From NCBI RefSeq assembly GCF_008830365.1, contig NZ_WBKI01000001.1:372001-436000 (forward strand): DNA of 64,000 nt, read 5' to 3'. The notes beneath the pieces are model-generated. The model ran no database searches and had not been told where the DNA came from. It saw nothing but the letters and a program-made list of their open reading frames with translations. The translations under genes were made by a program, and so were the position numbers. This DNA is from Serratia proteamaculans (lineage in GTDB: Bacteria > Pseudomonadota > Gammaproteobacteria > Enterobacterales > Enterobacteriaceae). Shown here piece after piece: positions 47,654-58,308 of the stretch. Within the stretch, counting starts at the first letter, position 1, and the number at the start of each line of letters is the position of its first letter.

Positions 47654-48555
47654 AGAAAGTCGGTCTGCGAGTTGATGTAGATACCTTCAGCGGTACCCGG
47701 GAAGGGGTGCCGCAGTTGCTGGAGCTGTTTGCCAAGTACAATATTCAGGCCAGTTTCTTCTTCAGCGTAGGACCGGACAATATGGGGCGCCATCTGTGGC
47801 GCCTTTTGCGTCCGAAATTCCTGTGGAAAATGCTGCGCTCGAATGCGGCATCGCTGTATGGCTGGGATATTCTGCTGGCCGGCACCGCCTGGCCGGGGCG
47901 CAATATTTCCCGCACTCTGGGGCCATTGATGAAGCTCACTGCGCAGGCCGGGCATGAGGTAGGGCTACACGCCTGGGATCATCAGGGGTGGCAGGCCAAG
48001 GTCGGCTGGTGGTCTGAGGCGCAGTTGACGCAACAGGTTCAGCTTGGTGTGGATGCGTTATCAGCCAGTACCGGCCAGCCGGTCAAATGCTCGGCGGTTG
48101 CTGGCTGGCGTGCCGATACGCGGGTGTTGGAAGTGAAGCAGCGCTTTGGTTTTCACTACAACAGCGACTGTCGTGGTACCCATCCTTTCCGTCCGCTGTT
48201 AAGCGATGGTCGTCTGGGCACCGTGCAGATCCCGGTCACGTTACCCACCTTTGATGAGGTGATTGGCAGTGAGGTCAGTATGGCTGACTTCAACGATTAC
48301 ATTCTGCGGGCGATTGAAAACGATCGCGGCGTGCCGGTGTACACCATTCACACAGAAGTGGAAGGAATGTCACAGGCCGCTATGTTTGAACAGTTACTGC
48401 AACGGGCGCAACGGCAGGGCATAGAATTCTGCCCGTTAAGCGCTTTGTTGCCTCAAGATTTGGCGTCATTGCCATTGGGCCGCGTCGAGCGTGCTCCTTT
48501 CCCTGGCCGCGAAGGTTGGCTGGGTTGTCAAACCGATGTGAAGGACGATTCATGA
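47650..48555 (+). CDS. arnD: 4-deoxy-4-formamido-L-arabinose-phosphoundecaprenol deformylase ArnD
   Basis: NodB-type polysaccharide deacetylase of 301 residues that removes the formyl group so that the lipid carrier can be flipped and used. The metal-binding motif is [15 protein letters not shown] at the start, and the second motif is [12 protein letters not shown]. It overlaps arnA by four bases. Confidence 0.96.
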   Translation: MKKVGLRVDVDTFSGTREGVPQLLELFAKYNIQASFFFSVGPDNMGRHLWRLLRPKFLWKMLRSNAASLYGWDILLAGTAWPGRNISRTLGPLMKLTAQAGHEVGLHAWDHQGWQAKVGWWSEAQLTQQVQLGVDALSASTGQPVKCSAVAGWRADTRVLEVKQRFGFHYNSDCRGTHPFRPLLSDGRLGTVQIPVTLPTFDEVIGSEVSMADFNDYILRAIENDRGVPVYTIHTEVEGMSQAAMFEQLLQRAQRQGIEFCPLSALLPQDLASLPLGRVERAPFPGREGWLGCQTDVKDDS

Positions 48556-50219
48556 AGGCGCTAAAAGGATCCTGGGCCATCTTGTTGGCCATTTTTTTTG
48601 CTCTGGTTTACCTGAACCCACTTAACGGTCGCCTGCTGTGGCAACCGGACGAAACTCGCTACGCCGAGATTAGCCGAGAAATGCTGCAACGCGGCGACTG
48701 GGTCGTGCCGAACTTGCTTGGCCTGCGCTATTTTGAAAAGCCGGTCGCCGGTTATTGGATCAACAACATCAGCCAATGGCTGTTTGGTGATACCAACTTT
48801 GCGGTGCGCTTTGGTTCGGTATTCAGCACCGGCATGACGGCGCTGCTGGTGTTTACACTGGCGATGCTGATGTGGCGCAATGCCAACCGTGCCTGCCTGG
48901 CGGTACTGATTTTCCTGTCGATGGTGCTGGTGTTCAGCATCGGCACCTACAGCGTATTGGACCCGATGATCTCGTTGTGGCTGGCCGCTGCGATGGCCAG
49001 TTATTACCTGACGCTGAAAGCCACCACGGTCAAAGGCAAACTGGGCGGATACGTGCTGTTGGGGCTGGCCTGCGGCATGGGCTTTATGACCAAGGGATTT
49101 CTGGCGCTGGCGGTGCCGGTGATTGCGGTGATCCCGATTGTCATTCAGCAGCGACGCATCAAGGACTTGCTGATCTACGGCCCGGTAGCGATCCTGGTGG
49201 CGGTGCTGCTGAGTTTGCCGTGGGCGCTCGCCATTGCACAACGTGAGCCGGATTTCTGGAACTACTTCTTCTGGGTGGAGCACATTCAACGTTTCGCCGA
49301 GGATAATGCACAACACAAAGAGCCGTTCTGGTATTACATCCCGATTCTGATGGCGGCGGTATTGCCATGGTTGGCACTGTTGCCGGGCGCACTGGTGAAG
49401 GGCTGGCGTGAGCGCGTGCAACGGCCAGAGTTATTTTTCCTGCTGAGTTGGGTGGTGATGCCACTGATTTTCTTTAGCATTGCCAAGGGTAAGCTACCGA
49501 CTTATATATTGCCGTGCATGGCACCGTTGGCATTGCTGATGGCGGTTTACGCCGAGGATTATGCGACGGCGCTGCGCAGCAAGGTATTCAAGGTTAACGC
49601 AGTATTAAATGGCCTGTTTGGTCTGATCGGCGTGGTGGCACTGTTGGTTATTGGCGCAGGGTTGCTGCCAAAGGTGCACTTGTTTAGCTCGCAGGAATGG
49701 CCGAAAATTGTTATCGGTATTATCGCCTTTGCCGGCTGGTTATTGTTTGCCGTGGTCTCGGTGCGTAATCATGGGCAGCGTTGGCGCTGGGCGGCGGCTT
49801 GTCCGTTGTTGCTGTGTTTGCTGATCGGTTACGCTATCCCACAACAGGTGACCGACTCCAAACTGCCGCAAAACTTTATTCGGGTGAATATGGCCGAGTT
49901 AAATCACAGTCGCTATGTGCTGACCGACAGCGTGGGTGTCGCCGCGGGGTTGGCCTGGGAGTTGAAGCGCAGCGACGTATTGATGTTTAACCAGAAGGGT
50001 GAGGTGTCCTATGGTCTGGACTATCCCGATGCTCGCAGCCATTTCATCAGCGACGGCGATTTTCCGCAGTGGTTGGCACAGGCACGCAAACAGGGCGATG
50101 TCTCATTGGTATTGCAGCTGTCGCGTGGCGAAAGTATCGATCAGCAAGATCTGCCGGCAGCAGATAAGGTGCAAGTGATGAACCGTCTGGTCTTGTTCTG
50201 GTATTCTCAGCAGCCATGA
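48552..50219 (+). CDS. arnT: Lipid A L-Ara4N transferase ArnT
   Basis: Polytopic inner membrane glycosyltransferase (GT83) of 555 residues that transfers L-Ara4N to lipid A on the periplasmic side, lowering binding of polymyxin and cationic peptides. The first periplasmic loop holds [21 protein letters not shown] with the acidic metal-binding pair. About twelve to thirteen helices fill the N-terminal two thirds. The ATG at 48552 overlaps arnD (ATGA), and the longer frame upstream is not conserved. Confidence 0.97.
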   Translation: MKALKGSWAILLAIFFALVYLNPLNGRLLWQPDETRYAEISREMLQRGDWVVPNLLGLRYFEKPVAGYWINNISQWLFGDTNFAVRFGSVFSTGMTALLVFTLAMLMWRNANRACLAVLIFLSMVLVFSIGTYSVLDPMISLWLAAAMASYYLTLKATTVKGKLGGYVLLGLACGMGFMTKGFLALAVPVIAVIPIVIQQRRIKDLLIYGPVAILVAVLLSLPWALAIAQREPDFWNYFFWVEHIQRFAEDNAQHKEPFWYYIPILMAAVLPWLALLPGALVKGWRERVQRPELFFLLSWVVMPLIFFSIAKGKLPTYILPCMAPLALLMAVYAEDYATALRSKVFKVNAVLNGLFGLIGVVALLVIGAGLLPKVHLFSSQEWPKIVIGIIAFAGWLLFAVVSVRNHGQRWRWAAACPLLLCLLIGYAIPQQVTDSKLPQNFIRVNMAELNHSRYVLTDSVGVAAGLAWELKRSDVLMFNQKGEVSYGLDYPDARSHFISDGDFPQWLAQARKQGDVSLVLQLSRGESIDQQDLPAADKVQVMNRLVLFWYSQQP

Positions 50220-50563
50220 TTATCGGCTATTTGTTGGTGGTTGTGGTCAGCCTGCTCACCTGTGGTGGGCAGCTGTGCCAGAAACAGGCGGCCCAGAGCT
50301 GGCAGTTACCCCCCGGCGTCAGACGAGGGGTAACGCTGCGTTGGTTGGCGCTGGCCGTATTGCTGCTGGGGCTGGGCATGGCGGTGTGGCTCAATGTGCT
50401 GCAGCGTTTGCCTCTGAGCCTGGCATACCCGACGCTCAGCATAAATTTTGTGCTGGTGACGCTCGCTGCCCGTTGGCTGTTTAAAGAACCCACTACCGTA
50501 CGTCACTGGTGCGGAGTGGCTTCGATCATGCTGGGGATCCTGTTGATGAGTATCAATCCATGA
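50216..50563 (+). CDS. arnE: Ara4N-phosphoundecaprenol flippase subunit ArnE
   Basis: 115-residue EamA/SMR-type membrane protein with four helices. It pairs with ArnF to flip the lipid-linked Ara4N across the inner membrane. [29 protein letters not shown] is typical. ATGA overlap with arnT and with arnF. Confidence 0.94.
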   Translation: MIIGYLLVVVVSLLTCGGQLCQKQAAQSWQLPPGVRRGVTLRWLALAVLLLGLGMAVWLNVLQRLPLSLAYPTLSINFVLVTLAARWLFKEPTTVRHWCGVASIMLGILLMSINP

Positions 50564-50952
50564 GAGGTTACGCCTGGGGCGCGGCCAGCGTGCTGTTGGT
50601 CACGTTGGCGCAGTTACTGATGAAGTGGGGCATGGCCCAGATCCCATTGATGTCGTTTGCTGACGTCACGCTTAACCTGTTTATCCAGTACTGGTTGCCC
50701 TTACTGACGGTCAGCGGCGGTATTTTCGGCTACGCGTTGTCCATGCTGTGCTGGTTCTTCGCGCTGCACCATTTACCACTCAACCGGGCTTATCCGTTGC
50801 TGAGCGTGAGTTATGCGCTGGTGTACCTGGCGGCGGTGATCCTGCCCTGGTTTAACGAATCCGCCACGTTGCTGAAAACGTTGGGTACGCTGTTTATCCT
50901 GTTTGGCGTGTGGCTGATTAACAGTCAGGTCAAGGTAAAAACGCCCGAATAG
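50560..50952 (+). CDS. arnF: Ara4N-phosphoundecaprenol flippase subunit ArnF
   Basis: 130-residue four-helix partner of ArnE, with [11 protein letters not shown] near the start and [29 protein letters not shown] in helix 3. The ATG at 50560 overlaps the arnE stop; the longer frame upstream is not conserved. Last gene of the arn operon. Confidence 0.94.
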   Translation: MRGYAWGAASVLLVTLAQLLMKWGMAQIPLMSFADVTLNLFIQYWLPLLTVSGGIFGYALSMLCWFFALHHLPLNRAYPLLSVSYALVYLAAVILPWFNESATLLKTLGTLFILFGVWLINSQVKVKTPE

Positions 50953-51124
50953 TGCAAAAACCGGCGTCAATTCGATTATCTCCTTCAGCACGCTTGCCTT
51001 TTTCCCCCGCTGAGGGATAAATTAGCCCAAAATAGCGCTCACCTTACTTGGTGCCGGCTTTGCCTCGCAGGCGGTAAGCTTACCGGACGGCATGATGCGG
51101 CAATCTGTTCAATGAAGGGATATT

Positions 51125-51589
51125 ATGCGGATGCGTATTTGGTTTTTATTAGCCAGTTTACTTCTTGCCGGTTGCAGTAGCCATGCGCCACCGCCAAGCG
51201 GCCGATTGTCGGACTCTATCGTGGTTGTCGCACAATTAAATGAGCAATTGCGTCAATGGTACGGTGCCCCCTATCGCTATGGCGGCTTGGATCGTGGTGG
51301 CGTCGACTGCTCCGGATTCGTTTATCGCACCTTCAGCGATCGTTTCGATATGCAATTGCCGCGTTCTACGGAGGCGCAAACCTCACTGGGGACCAAAGTT
51401 TCACGCGATGAGTTAATGCCCGGCGACCTGGTGTTTTTCAAAACCGGTGGCGGTGAGAACGGTTTGCATGTGGGCATTTATGACACCAACGATCAGTTTA
51501 TCCACGCCTCAACCAGCCGTGGGGTGATGCGTTCTTCACTGAATAACGTCTACTGGAAGAAGGTCTATTGGCAGGCACGCCGCATTTAG
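51125..51589 (+). CDS. nlpC: NlpC lipoprotein, NlpC/P60 cell-wall peptidase
   Basis: Predicted outer-membrane or envelope lipoprotein (154 residues) with lipobox LLAGC (Cys17). The NlpC/P60 domain (about 40-154) has catalytic Cys62 in DCSGFVYRTF, His115 in HVGIYD and a third polar residue His127. It probably cuts peptide cross-bridges in peptidoglycan. In E. coli it directly follows btuD; here the arn operon separates them. Confidence 0.94.
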   Translation: MRMRIWFLLASLLLAGCSSHAPPPSGRLSDSIVVVAQLNEQLRQWYGAPYRYGGLDRGGVDCSGFVYRTFSDRFDMQLPRSTEAQTSLGTKVSRDELMPGDLVFFKTGGGENGLHVGIYDTNDQFIHASTSRGVMRSSLNNVYWKKVYWQARRI

Positions 51590-51646
51590 CCTTAACCCTT
51601 TGATTTGGTGTATCATGGCGGCATCACGTCCTTAACGGTGACCGCC

Positions 51647-52660
51647 ATGAATAACTTACGCCTACTGATTTCCGATTCCTACGATCCCTGGTTCAATCTG
51701 GCTGTGGAAGAGTGTATTTTCCGCGAAATGACCACGCAGAAAATTCTGTTCTTATGGCGTAATGCCGAAACCGTGGTGATTGGCCAGTCACAAAACCCGT
51801 GGAAAGAGTGCAACACCCGCCGGATGGAGCAGGACGGTATTCGCCTGGCGCGGCGCAGCAGCGGCGGTGGGGCTGTATTTCACGATCTCGGTAATACCTG
51901 TTTTACCTTTATGGCGGGCAAACCCGGTTACGATAAAACCGTCTCCACCGGCATCATTCTGCAAGCGCTGGCTCAACTGGGTATTACGGCCACCGCATCG
52001 GGACGCAATGATCTGGTGATTGATACCGCAGAGGGCGTGCGTAAAATTTCCGGCTCGGCCTACCGGGAAACCCAGGATCGCGGATTCCACCATGGCACAC
52101 TATTGTTGAACGCCGATCTCAACCGTCTGGCGGATTACCTTAATCCGGACCCAAAAAAGTTGCAGGCCAAGGGCATTACTTCGGTGCGGTCGCGGGTTGC
52201 CAATCTGGCGGAGTTTAAACCCGATATCAGCCACCAACAGGTGTGCGACGCGGTGACTCAGGCGTTCTTCGAACACTATGGAGAAACCGCCAAAGCGGAA
52301 ATCATTTCTCCGGATGTTTACCCGGACCTGCCGGATTTTGCCACTCAGTTCGCCAAACAAAGCAGCTGGGAATGGAATTTCGGCAAGGCGCCGGCATTCA
52401 GTCATTTGCTGAATGAGCGGTTTGTCTGGGGTGGGGTGGATATCTTCTTTGACGTAGAAAAGGGCTTGATCTGTCGGGCACAGATTTTCACCGATAGCCT
52501 CAGTCCGGCGCCGTTGCAACGGTTGGCCGAGATGCTGGTGGGCTGTGCCTATCGCAGTGAGGCGCTGGCTAATTGCTGCGACACCTTGATTGCGCAGTTC
52601 CCAGAACAGGCCGCTGAATTAACCGAACTGCGGCAATGGCTGCTTGAAACGATCAAATAA
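51647..52660 (+). CDS. lplA: Lipoate-protein ligase LplA
   Basis: Cytosolic enzyme (337 residues; E. coli 338) that activates and attaches exogenous lipoate to dehydrogenase E2 and Gcv[22 protein letters not shown], the lipoate-binding motif near 70, and [25 protein letters not shown] with the conserved lysine near 133 are present, followed by the accessory C-terminal domain. The ATG at 51647 gives the family N-terminus [22 protein letters not shown]. Confidence 0.96.
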   Translation: MNNLRLLISDSYDPWFNLAVEECIFREMTTQKILFLWRNAETVVIGQSQNPWKECNTRRMEQDGIRLARRSSGGGAVFHDLGNTCFTFMAGKPGYDKTVSTGIILQALAQLGITATASGRNDLVIDTAEGVRKISGSAYRETQDRGFHHGTLLLNADLNRLADYLNPDPKKLQAKGITSVRSRVANLAEFKPDISHQQVCDAVTQAFFEHYGETAKAEIISPDVYPDLPDFATQFAKQSSWEWNFGKAPAFSHLLNERFVWGGVDIFFDVEKGLICRAQIFTDSLSPAPLQRLAEMLVGCAYRSEALANCCDTLIAQFPEQAAELTELRQWLLETIK

Positions 52661-52681
52661 CGTTCGGATCCTGAATGCTCC

Positions 52682-52707
52682 GGGATGAGGTGACTCATCC
52701 CTTTTTT
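52682..52707 (+). terminator. Terminator of lplA
   Basis: Perfect 8-bp stem GGGATGAG / CTCATCCC with a GTGA loop and T6. Confidence 0.93.
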
Positions 52708-53103
52708 ATGCCACGAGTTTGCTCCTTCTTTCCTGACGTTATCCTTTTGTGTAAAAAAATGCAATGAAAACACCGAGCTAGCATAACTTCCCCAAAAAGC
52801 AAGGTGAGCATTTTTTTACTGATTCAATGCAAAGAATAACGCGAAGAATTGATGCGTTATTAAATTTAATCAGTTGAGACCACTTCTTCGTACATGCGTT
52901 CGGGTGGCGGGTTTGATATTTATCTGGCAATAGGAATTTCTTTAATTAAAACAATGGTGATAAGTCAAATTTTCAGAATTACCCTATTACCTAAGCTAAA
53001 TATGACTTGAATTCATACCAAGATCTCTATTTTTTGCCTTAAGCCAAATTGTTTTTGACGCTGCGTTCCGCTTGGTCAATATAGCTTTAATCTATCAATT
53101 AAA
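52708..53103. other. AT-rich noncoding part of the lplA-EAL gap
   Basis: No open frame with a ribosome-binding site, tRNA or repeat family is visible in this part of the 554-bp gap. It is markedly AT-richer than the flanking genes, a feature often linked with H-NS-type silencing (inference). Confidence 0.5.
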
Positions 53104-53159
53104 TGATAATTTATCACTGGCTGCATTGATATTTCCGATTAATCCCACAGGGATTGATC
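53104..53159 (+). promoter_or_regulatory. Two palindromes upstream of the EAL gene, candidate operators
   Basis: TGATAATTTATCA (53104-53116) is a perfect odd palindrome. GATTAATCCC (53137-53146) and GGGATTGATC (53150-53159) form an inverted repeat with 3-bp spacer and one mismatch. They lie 55-110 bp before the start codon. Confidence 0.45.
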
Positions 53160-53214
53160 GATAAAATATATTGATATACGATGAGATGTTCGCCATTCAG
53201 CCTATGGCACTGAA

Positions 53215-53952
53215 ATGAAAATCCAATTCGAAGCTGACTTTATTAGTAGCTATGTTTTTCAACCTGTTTACTCAATGGAGGGCAGGCTGTTGGCGGTGGA
53301 AATTTTGAACCGTTTTAATAGTCTGGACGGTGATTTGGCGATGCCGGCTGACATTGGGATCAATTTATTGACCCCCGAGCAAAGGATTGAGTTATTTAAT
53401 GAGCAATTGAGTTTGGCAGAACAGAACGCCGCCTGGTTTGTCGAGAATGGCGTGATGTTGACCCTTAATGTTGAAGAACCCCTGGTCGATTTGATTCTCT
53501 CTGATGATCAATTGTGTGAGCGCATCAGACAGTGGTCATTTATTGCCTTTGAAATCAGCGAGGGTTTTCCGAATCTTTCAGCAGGAAAAAACAATGCAAA
53601 GATCCGTCAGCTTAGCGAGATGTTCTCACTGTGGCTGGATGACTTTGGTTCCGGCCAGGCGACCCTGACCGCATTGTATGATGGATTATTCGACTACGTG
53701 AAAATCGATAAACGTTTTTACTGGCAGTTGTTTAACCATCAGGGTTATGACGTAGTGTTCGACTCGCTATTAAAGAATATCAATCTGCTGTGCAAGGGGG
53801 TGATCGTCGAAGGAATAGAGAAGGAGGAATATTTTAATAAGCTCAGACACGCCGGCGTTTTTGGTTTACAAGGTTTTTTATGGCCCAGCGTTGGTGTGGA
53901 TAATCTGGCGGTGTTACGGGTAACGCCCGATGAGTTCAATAACAATAATTGA
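53215..53952 (+). CDS. EAL-only cyclic-di-GMP phosphodiesterase at the ydiV position
   Basis: A 245-residue stand-alone EAL domain. It aligns over its length with E. coli YdiV/RflP (for example LTPEQRIELFNEQLSL versus LTEEQHWQLFSEQLEL) and sits between nlpC-lplA and selO, as ydiV does. Unlike YdiV, the catalytic set is complete: Glu29 with ExLxR (EILNR), Asn85, Glu113, Asp142-Asp143 in DDFGSG, Lys163, Glu199/Glu202 in VEGIE and Gln219. It should therefore hydrolyse c-di-GMP, like MrkJ-type EAL-only enzymes. Effects on flagella or fimbriae are inferred. No sensor domain. Confidence 0.85.
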   Translation: MKIQFEADFISSYVFQPVYSMEGRLLAVEILNRFNSLDGDLAMPADIGINLLTPEQRIELFNEQLSLAEQNAAWFVENGVMLTLNVEEPLVDLILSDDQLCERIRQWSFIAFEISEGFPNLSAGKNNAKIRQLSEMFSLWLDDFGSGQATLTALYDGLFDYVKIDKRFYWQLFNHQGYDVVFDSLLKNINLLCKGVIVEGIEKEEYFNKLRHAGVFGLQGFLWPSVGVDNLAVLRVTPDEFNNNN

Positions 53953-53982
53953 CAGTACTTACTACACACAATGGGGCCAATA

Positions 53983-54102
53983 ATGGACTGGATGATGTTT
54001 GCTGTGATTCCTGCGCTGTTATTCATTATGATTTTCTCGCTGATAAAGTATTTTATCTATCAGCGCAAAAGGGCTTTTAAGCCATATCGGCATAAACGTT
54101 GA
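53983..54102 (+). CDS. Candidate small membrane protein (39 residues)
   Basis: The frame reads MDWMMFAVIPALLFIMIFSLIKYFIYQRKRAFKPYRHKR: one hydrophobic helix (about 4-25) followed by a strongly basic C-terminus, a typical bacterial single-span small protein. GGGG sits six bases before this ATG; an ATG four codons earlier has no ribosome-binding site. It is 30 bp after the EAL gene and may be co-transcribed. Not recognised. Confidence 0.5.
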   Translation: MDWMMFAVIPALLFIMIFSLIKYFIYQRKRAFKPYRHKR

Positions 54103-54204
54103 ACCATGCGCATCTGTCCTGGTTTCAGGCAGATGCGTTCTCCCTGCATTTCCTCTGTGTTAATCGCCGCGCCCAAGCTCTACACTAGGTGGAACGGAGG
54201 GCCT

Positions 54205-55647
54205 ATGCCGCAGTTTGAAAACGCTTACCACCAACAGTTAACCGGTTTTTATACCGAATTGAACCCCACGCCGCTGCAAGGCACCCGGCTGCTGTATCAC
54301 AGCGAGCCGCTGGCCCGAGAACTGGGGTTGGACGAAAGCTGGTTTACCCAGGATAAAACCCCGATTTGGGCGGGTGAAACGCTGCTGCCGGGCATGCGCC
54401 CGCTGGCCCAGGTGTACAGTGGCCACCAGTTCGGCGTCTGGGCCGGGCAATTGGGTGACGGTCGCGGCATTCTGCTGGGTGAACAACGACTGGCCGATGG
54501 CCGCAGCATGGACTGGCACCTGAAAGGCGCAGGCCTGACGCCGTATTCGCGCATGGGTGACGGCCGTGCGGTACTGCGCTCGGTGATCCGTGAGTTCCTG
54601 GCCTCCGAGGCACTGCATCATCTGGGTATTCCAACTACGCGCGCGCTGACCATCGTCACCAGTGAGCAGCCTGTCTACCGTGAACAACCGGAGCGCGGTG
54701 CAATGCTATTGCGCGTAGCGGAAAGCCACGTGCGCTTCGGCCATTTTGAACATTTTTACTACCGTAAGCAGCCGGAACAGGTTCAGCAGTTGGCCGATTT
54801 TGTTATTGCCCGCCACTGGCCGCAGTTTCAAGATCAGAGTGATGGCTATCTGCAGTGGTTTACCGACGTGGTTGAACGCACCGCGCGGTTGATTGCTCAT
54901 TGGCAGACCGTTGGTTTTGCTCATGGCGTAATGAACACCGATAACATGTCGATCCTGGGTATTACCATCGACTACGGCCCGTACGGTTTTCTCGACGACT
55001 ACAAACCCGACTACATCTGCAACCATTCGGATCACCAGGGGCGTTACGCCTATGATAATCAGCCGGCGGTGGCGCTGTGGAACCTCCATCGGCTGGCGCA
55101 GACTCTGTCCGGGCTGATGAGTACCGAACAGCTGCAGAACGCGCTGGCGGCCTATGAACCGGCCCTGATGCAGGCTTATGGCGAACAGATGCGTGCCAAG
55201 CTCGGTTTCTTCACTCAGTCTTCGCAAGATAATAGCCTGCTGACCGGGTTGTTGAGCCTGATGGCGCAAGAGGGACGAGACTACAGCCGCACCTTCCGCC
55301 TGCTGAGCCAGACGGAGCAGCAACAGGCGCAGTCACCGTTGCGGGATGAATTTATTGATCGCGCCGCGTTTGACGGCTGGTACCAGCAGTACCGTCAGCG
55401 CTTGCAGCAAGAGCAGGTGAGTGATGCCGAACGGCAACAGGCGATGAAGGCAGTGAACCCGAAGCTGATCCTGCGCAACTATCTGGCGCAACAGGCGATT
55501 GAAAGCGCCGAACAGGATGATGTCAGTAAGCTGGCTCGCCTGCATCAGGCATTGCTGACGCCGTTTGCCGACAAGTCGGAGTATGACGATCTCGCCGCGT
55601 TGCCGCCGGATTGGGGCAAACATCTGGAGATCTCCTGTTCGAGCTGA
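54205..55647 (+). CDS. selO: Protein adenylyltransferase SelO (YdiU)
   Basis: Pseudokinase-fold AMPylator of 480 residues (E. coli 478) that transfers AMP to Ser/Thr/Tyr of target proteins under oxidative stress. Motifs: [58 protein letters not shown] with the catalytic loop Asp, and the [11 protein letters not shown]ys that in E. coli forms a regulatory disulfide with the C-terminal Cys of CSS, also present here. The start at 54205 gives [19 protein letters not shown]. Confidence 0.95.
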   Translation: MPQFENAYHQQLTGFYTELNPTPLQGTRLLYHSEPLARELGLDESWFTQDKTPIWAGETLLPGMRPLAQVYSGHQFGVWAGQLGDGRGILLGEQRLADGRSMDWHLKGAGLTPYSRMGDGRAVLRSVIREFLASEALHHLGIPTTRALTIVTSEQPVYREQPERGAMLLRVAESHVRFGHFEHFYYRKQPEQVQQLADFVIARHWPQFQDQSDGYLQWFTDVVERTARLIAHWQTVGFAHGVMNTDNMSILGITIDYGPYGFLDDYKPDYICNHSDHQGRYAYDNQPAVALWNLHRLAQTLSGLMSTEQLQNALAAYEPALMQAYGEQMRAKLGFFTQSSQDNSLLTGLLSLMAQEGRDYSRTFRLLSQTEQQQAQSPLRDEFIDRAAFDGWYQQYRQRLQQEQVSDAERQQAMKAVNPKLILRNYLAQQAIESAEQDDVSKLARLHQALLTPFADKSEYDDLAALPPDWGKHLEISCSS

Positions 55648-55664
55648 TGGGTGATAGAAGATGA

Positions 55665-55690
55665 CGGGTGCGGCCTGCCGCACCCGCTAT
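55665..55690. terminator. Hairpin between selO and hmuV
   Basis: Perfect 10-bp stem CGGGTGCGGC / GCCGCACCCG with a CT apex between convergent genes; no T-run. Confidence 0.55.
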
Positions 55691-55695
55691 AAGCG

Positions 55696-56481
55696 TTACT
55701 GACGCAAATACACCTGCGGCAGCGCCACTTCCGGGTGGTAAACCACTCCCAGATCCGCCTGATACCAACGGGTGAGAATATCCGCCTGCAACACTTCCTG
55801 CGGCGTGCCCGTAGCGACCAATTGCCCCTGATGCAGCAATAAAATGCGGTCCGCGTACAGTGCGGCCAGATTGAGATCGTGCAATACACAACACACCGCA
55901 ATTGGCTGTTGCCGCGTCAGCGTGCGCAGCAGCCTCAGCGTATGTTGCTGGTGGTAAAGATCCAGCGCCGAGGTCGGTTCGTCGAGAAACAGCCAGGCCG
56001 GCGCGGGCTGCGGTTGCCAAAGCTGTGCCAGCACGCGGGCAAGCTGTACCCGTTGTTGTTCGCCACCGGAAAGCTGCCGATAATCGCGCTGGGCCAATTC
56101 GAGACAGTCGGTTTGCGCCATCACTTGCTGCACCGCCTGCTGTACGTCGCGCTTACCGTGGGGTGCGCGACCCATACTGACCACTTCCTCGACGGTAAAA
56201 GGAAAGGCCAGATCGCTGTGCTGGCGCATTACCGCGCGCACTTTAGCCAACTGTTGCGGTTGCCACTGCTCCAGCGGTCGGCCAAGCAACTGGCATTCGC
56301 CACAGCCCGGCTGAAGATAACCGGTTAACAGACGCAGTAACGTCGACTTACCCGCGCCGTTCGGCCCGATAATTGCCACCATTTCGCCGCTGGCGATACT
56401 GAGTGACACGTCACTGATCAGCCGGCGTGAACCCAGGCTGTAGCGTAATTGCTGCGCCGTCAGGCTTGATGAGTTATCCAC
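55696..56481 (-). CDS. hmuV: Haem ABC transporter ATPase HmuV
   Basis: 261-residue ATP-binding subunit of the haem importer. Walker [10 protein letters not shown] near 39, signature [17 protein letters not shown] near 139, Walker [13 protein letters not shown] near 163 and switch His in [10 protein letters not shown]. Last in the hmu operon and overlapping hmuU by eight bases. Confidence 0.95.
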   Translation of the reverse strand: MDNSSSLTAQQLRYSLGSRRLISDVSLSIASGEMVAIIGPNGAGKSTLLRLLTGYLQPGCGECQLLGRPLEQWQPQQLAKVRAVMRQHSDLAFPFTVEEVVSMGRAPHGKRDVQQAVQQVMAQTDCLELAQRDYRQLSGGEQQRVQLARVLAQLWQPQPAPAWLFLDEPTSALDLYHQQHTLRLLRTLTRQQPIAVCCVLHDLNLAALYADRILLLHQGQLVATGTPQEVLQADILTRWYQADLGVVYHPEVALPQVYLRQ

Positions 56482-57478
56482 CCACGCGCTCCCGCTGGCG
56501 CATCACCAGCCATAAAAAGTAAGGCCCGCCGATCAGGCTGGTCATCAAGCCGACCGGCATTTCTGCCGGTACCACCAGGGTGCGCGCCAGCGTATCGCTG
56601 ACCAGCAGCAGACAGGCGCCACCGAGTGCAGAGCAGGGCAGCAGCCAGCGATGGTCACCACCGAGGCGCATACGTACAAGATGTGGCACCACCAGCCCGA
56701 TAAAACCAATCACGCCACTCATCGCCACCGCTGCACCAATCAACAATGCGCTTAACAGCAGCAGTTGCAACTTGGCCCGCTGAACATTCACCCCCAGGTA
56801 GTGCGCTTCTTCATCACCCAGTTGCAGCAGGTTCAGGCGGCGCGCCTGTAACAGCGTCAGCAGGGTGGCCGGCAGGATTAGCGAGGCGGAAACCACCAAC
56901 GTTGGCCACTGGGATTGGCTCAGACTGCCCATCATCCACAGTGAAAACTGACGCAGCTGCTGGTCGCTACTGAGGTAAGACAGCACGCCAATCGCCGCCA
57001 TACACAGGGCGTTGATGGCGATACCTGCCAGCAACAGGCGTGACAGGCTGCCGTGACCGCTGCGGCTGATGCCGTAGATCAACAGCGATACCAACATGCT
57101 GCCGAGGAACGCCGCCAGCATATGGCCATACAAAGCGATTACCGGTGGCAGGGCCAGTGGCATAACGATAATCAGCGCAACAAACAGCGCGCCGCCGCTG
57201 CTGATACCCAACAGGCTGGGATCGGCCAATGGGTTACGAAACAGCCCTTGCATCACGGCACCAGACACCGCCAACGCACAGCCTATCACCACTGCCAGCA
57301 GTACGCGCGGCAGGCGGATGTTCAGCCAGATATGCCAGGCGGTGTCGCTGAAGGGCTGTTGCCACAGGGTGCGAAACGACAGCGTTAATGCACCCAGATT
57401 GGCGGCGCCCAGCGCCAACAACATCAGCAGCACCAACAGGCCGGTGATCGCCAGACGGGGGGAGGTGCGACTGCGCAT
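56474..57478 (-). CDS. hmuU: Haem ABC transporter permease HmuU
   Basis: FecCD-family permease of 334 residues with about ten helices. [44 protein letters not shown] and [27 protein letters not shown] are diagnostic. Start overlaps hmuT stop by one base. Confidence 0.95.
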   Translation of the reverse strand: MRSRTSPRLAITGLLVLLMLLALGAANLGALTLSFRTLWQQPFSDTAWHIWLNIRLPRVLLAVVIGCALAVSGAVMQGLFRNPLADPSLLGISSGGALFVALIIVMPLALPPVIALYGHMLAAFLGSMLVSLLIYGISRSGHGSLSRLLLAGIAINALCMAAIGVLSYLSSDQQLRQFSLWMMGSLSQSQWPTLVVSASLILPATLLTLLQARRLNLLQLGDEEAHYLGVNVQRAKLQLLLLSALLIGAAVAMSGVIGFIGLVVPHLVRMRLGGDHRWLLPCSALGGACLLLVSDTLARTLVVPAEMPVGLMTSLIGGPYFLWLVMRQRERVGG

Positions 57479-58308
57479 TATTTTTGCTCCGCCGCACGAC
57501 GCAGCTCGGCCAGTGCGGCCGGTGTTTCCAGCCCAAAGCCCAATAACGCCATATCGTCAACCACCAACACCCGGTGCTGTTTACCCGCCGGGGTGAGTGC
57601 GATGCCCGGCAATTTCCACAGTTGTTGTTCGCCGCCGAGCGTTTTTATGCCGTCAGTGGTGACCAACAGCAGGTCGGGGGCGCTGGCAATTACGCCTTCC
57701 TGCGACAGTGGGCGATAGCGGCTGAACCCTTGCATGGCGTTCTTCAGACCCGCAGCGGTGATGACCGCATCGGCGGCAGTGTGTTGTCCGGCGGCCATTG
57801 GCGTAATGCCGCCGTGGCTCATGACGAACAATACCCTGACCGGCAGAGCATTGGTTTTCACCGCCGCCAATTGCTGCTGGTAGCGATTACTTAACTGCTT
57901 ACCCTGGTCGACTCGCTGCAACGCATTGGCGATCACGTCGATTTTTTCCGGCACGCTTTGCAAGGTGGTATCACCGGGAATGCGCACCACTTTAACGCCG
58001 CTTTCTTCCAGCTGTTTGAGCACCAGCGCCGGTTCGGCTAACTCGGTGGTCAGCACCAGCGTAGGTTTTAGCGCCAAAATCCCTTCGGCGTTGAGCTGGC
58101 GCATGTAACCGACATCCGGCAACTTTTTAACCGCTTCCGGCTGCAGGCTGGTGCTGTCTCGTGCTATCAATTCATCGCCCGCGCCCAGTGCGAAGGCAAT
58201 TTCGGTGACGTCACCACCTATCGAGACAATACGTTCCGCCGCCGCAGCGGTGAACGGCAACGCCAGCGCAATGCACAGCGCCAGACGACGGGTCAATGAA
58301 GGTTTCAT
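57478..58308 (-). CDS. hmuT: Periplasmic haem-binding protein HmuT
   Basis: 276-residue substrate-binding protein with a Sec signal peptide ([14 protein letters not shown]). The mature start [27 protein letters not shown] and [21 protein letters not shown] follow Yersinia HmuT, where a tyrosine in this region and neighbouring residues bind haem. It delivers haem to HmuUV. Start overlaps hmuS by four bases. Confidence 0.95.
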   Translation of the reverse strand: MKPSLTRRLALCIALALPFTAAAAERIVSIGGDVTEIAFALGAGDELIARDSTSLQPEAVKKLPDVGYMRQLNAEGILALKPTLVLTTELAEPALVLKQLEESGVKVVRIPGDTTLQSVPEKIDVIANALQRVDQGKQLSNRYQQQLAAVKTNALPVRVLFVMSHGGITPMAAGQHTAADAVITAAGLKNAMQGFSRYRPLSQEGVIASAPDLLLVTTDGIKTLGGEQQLWKLPGIALTPAGKQHRVLVVDDMALLGFGLETPAALAELRRAAEQK

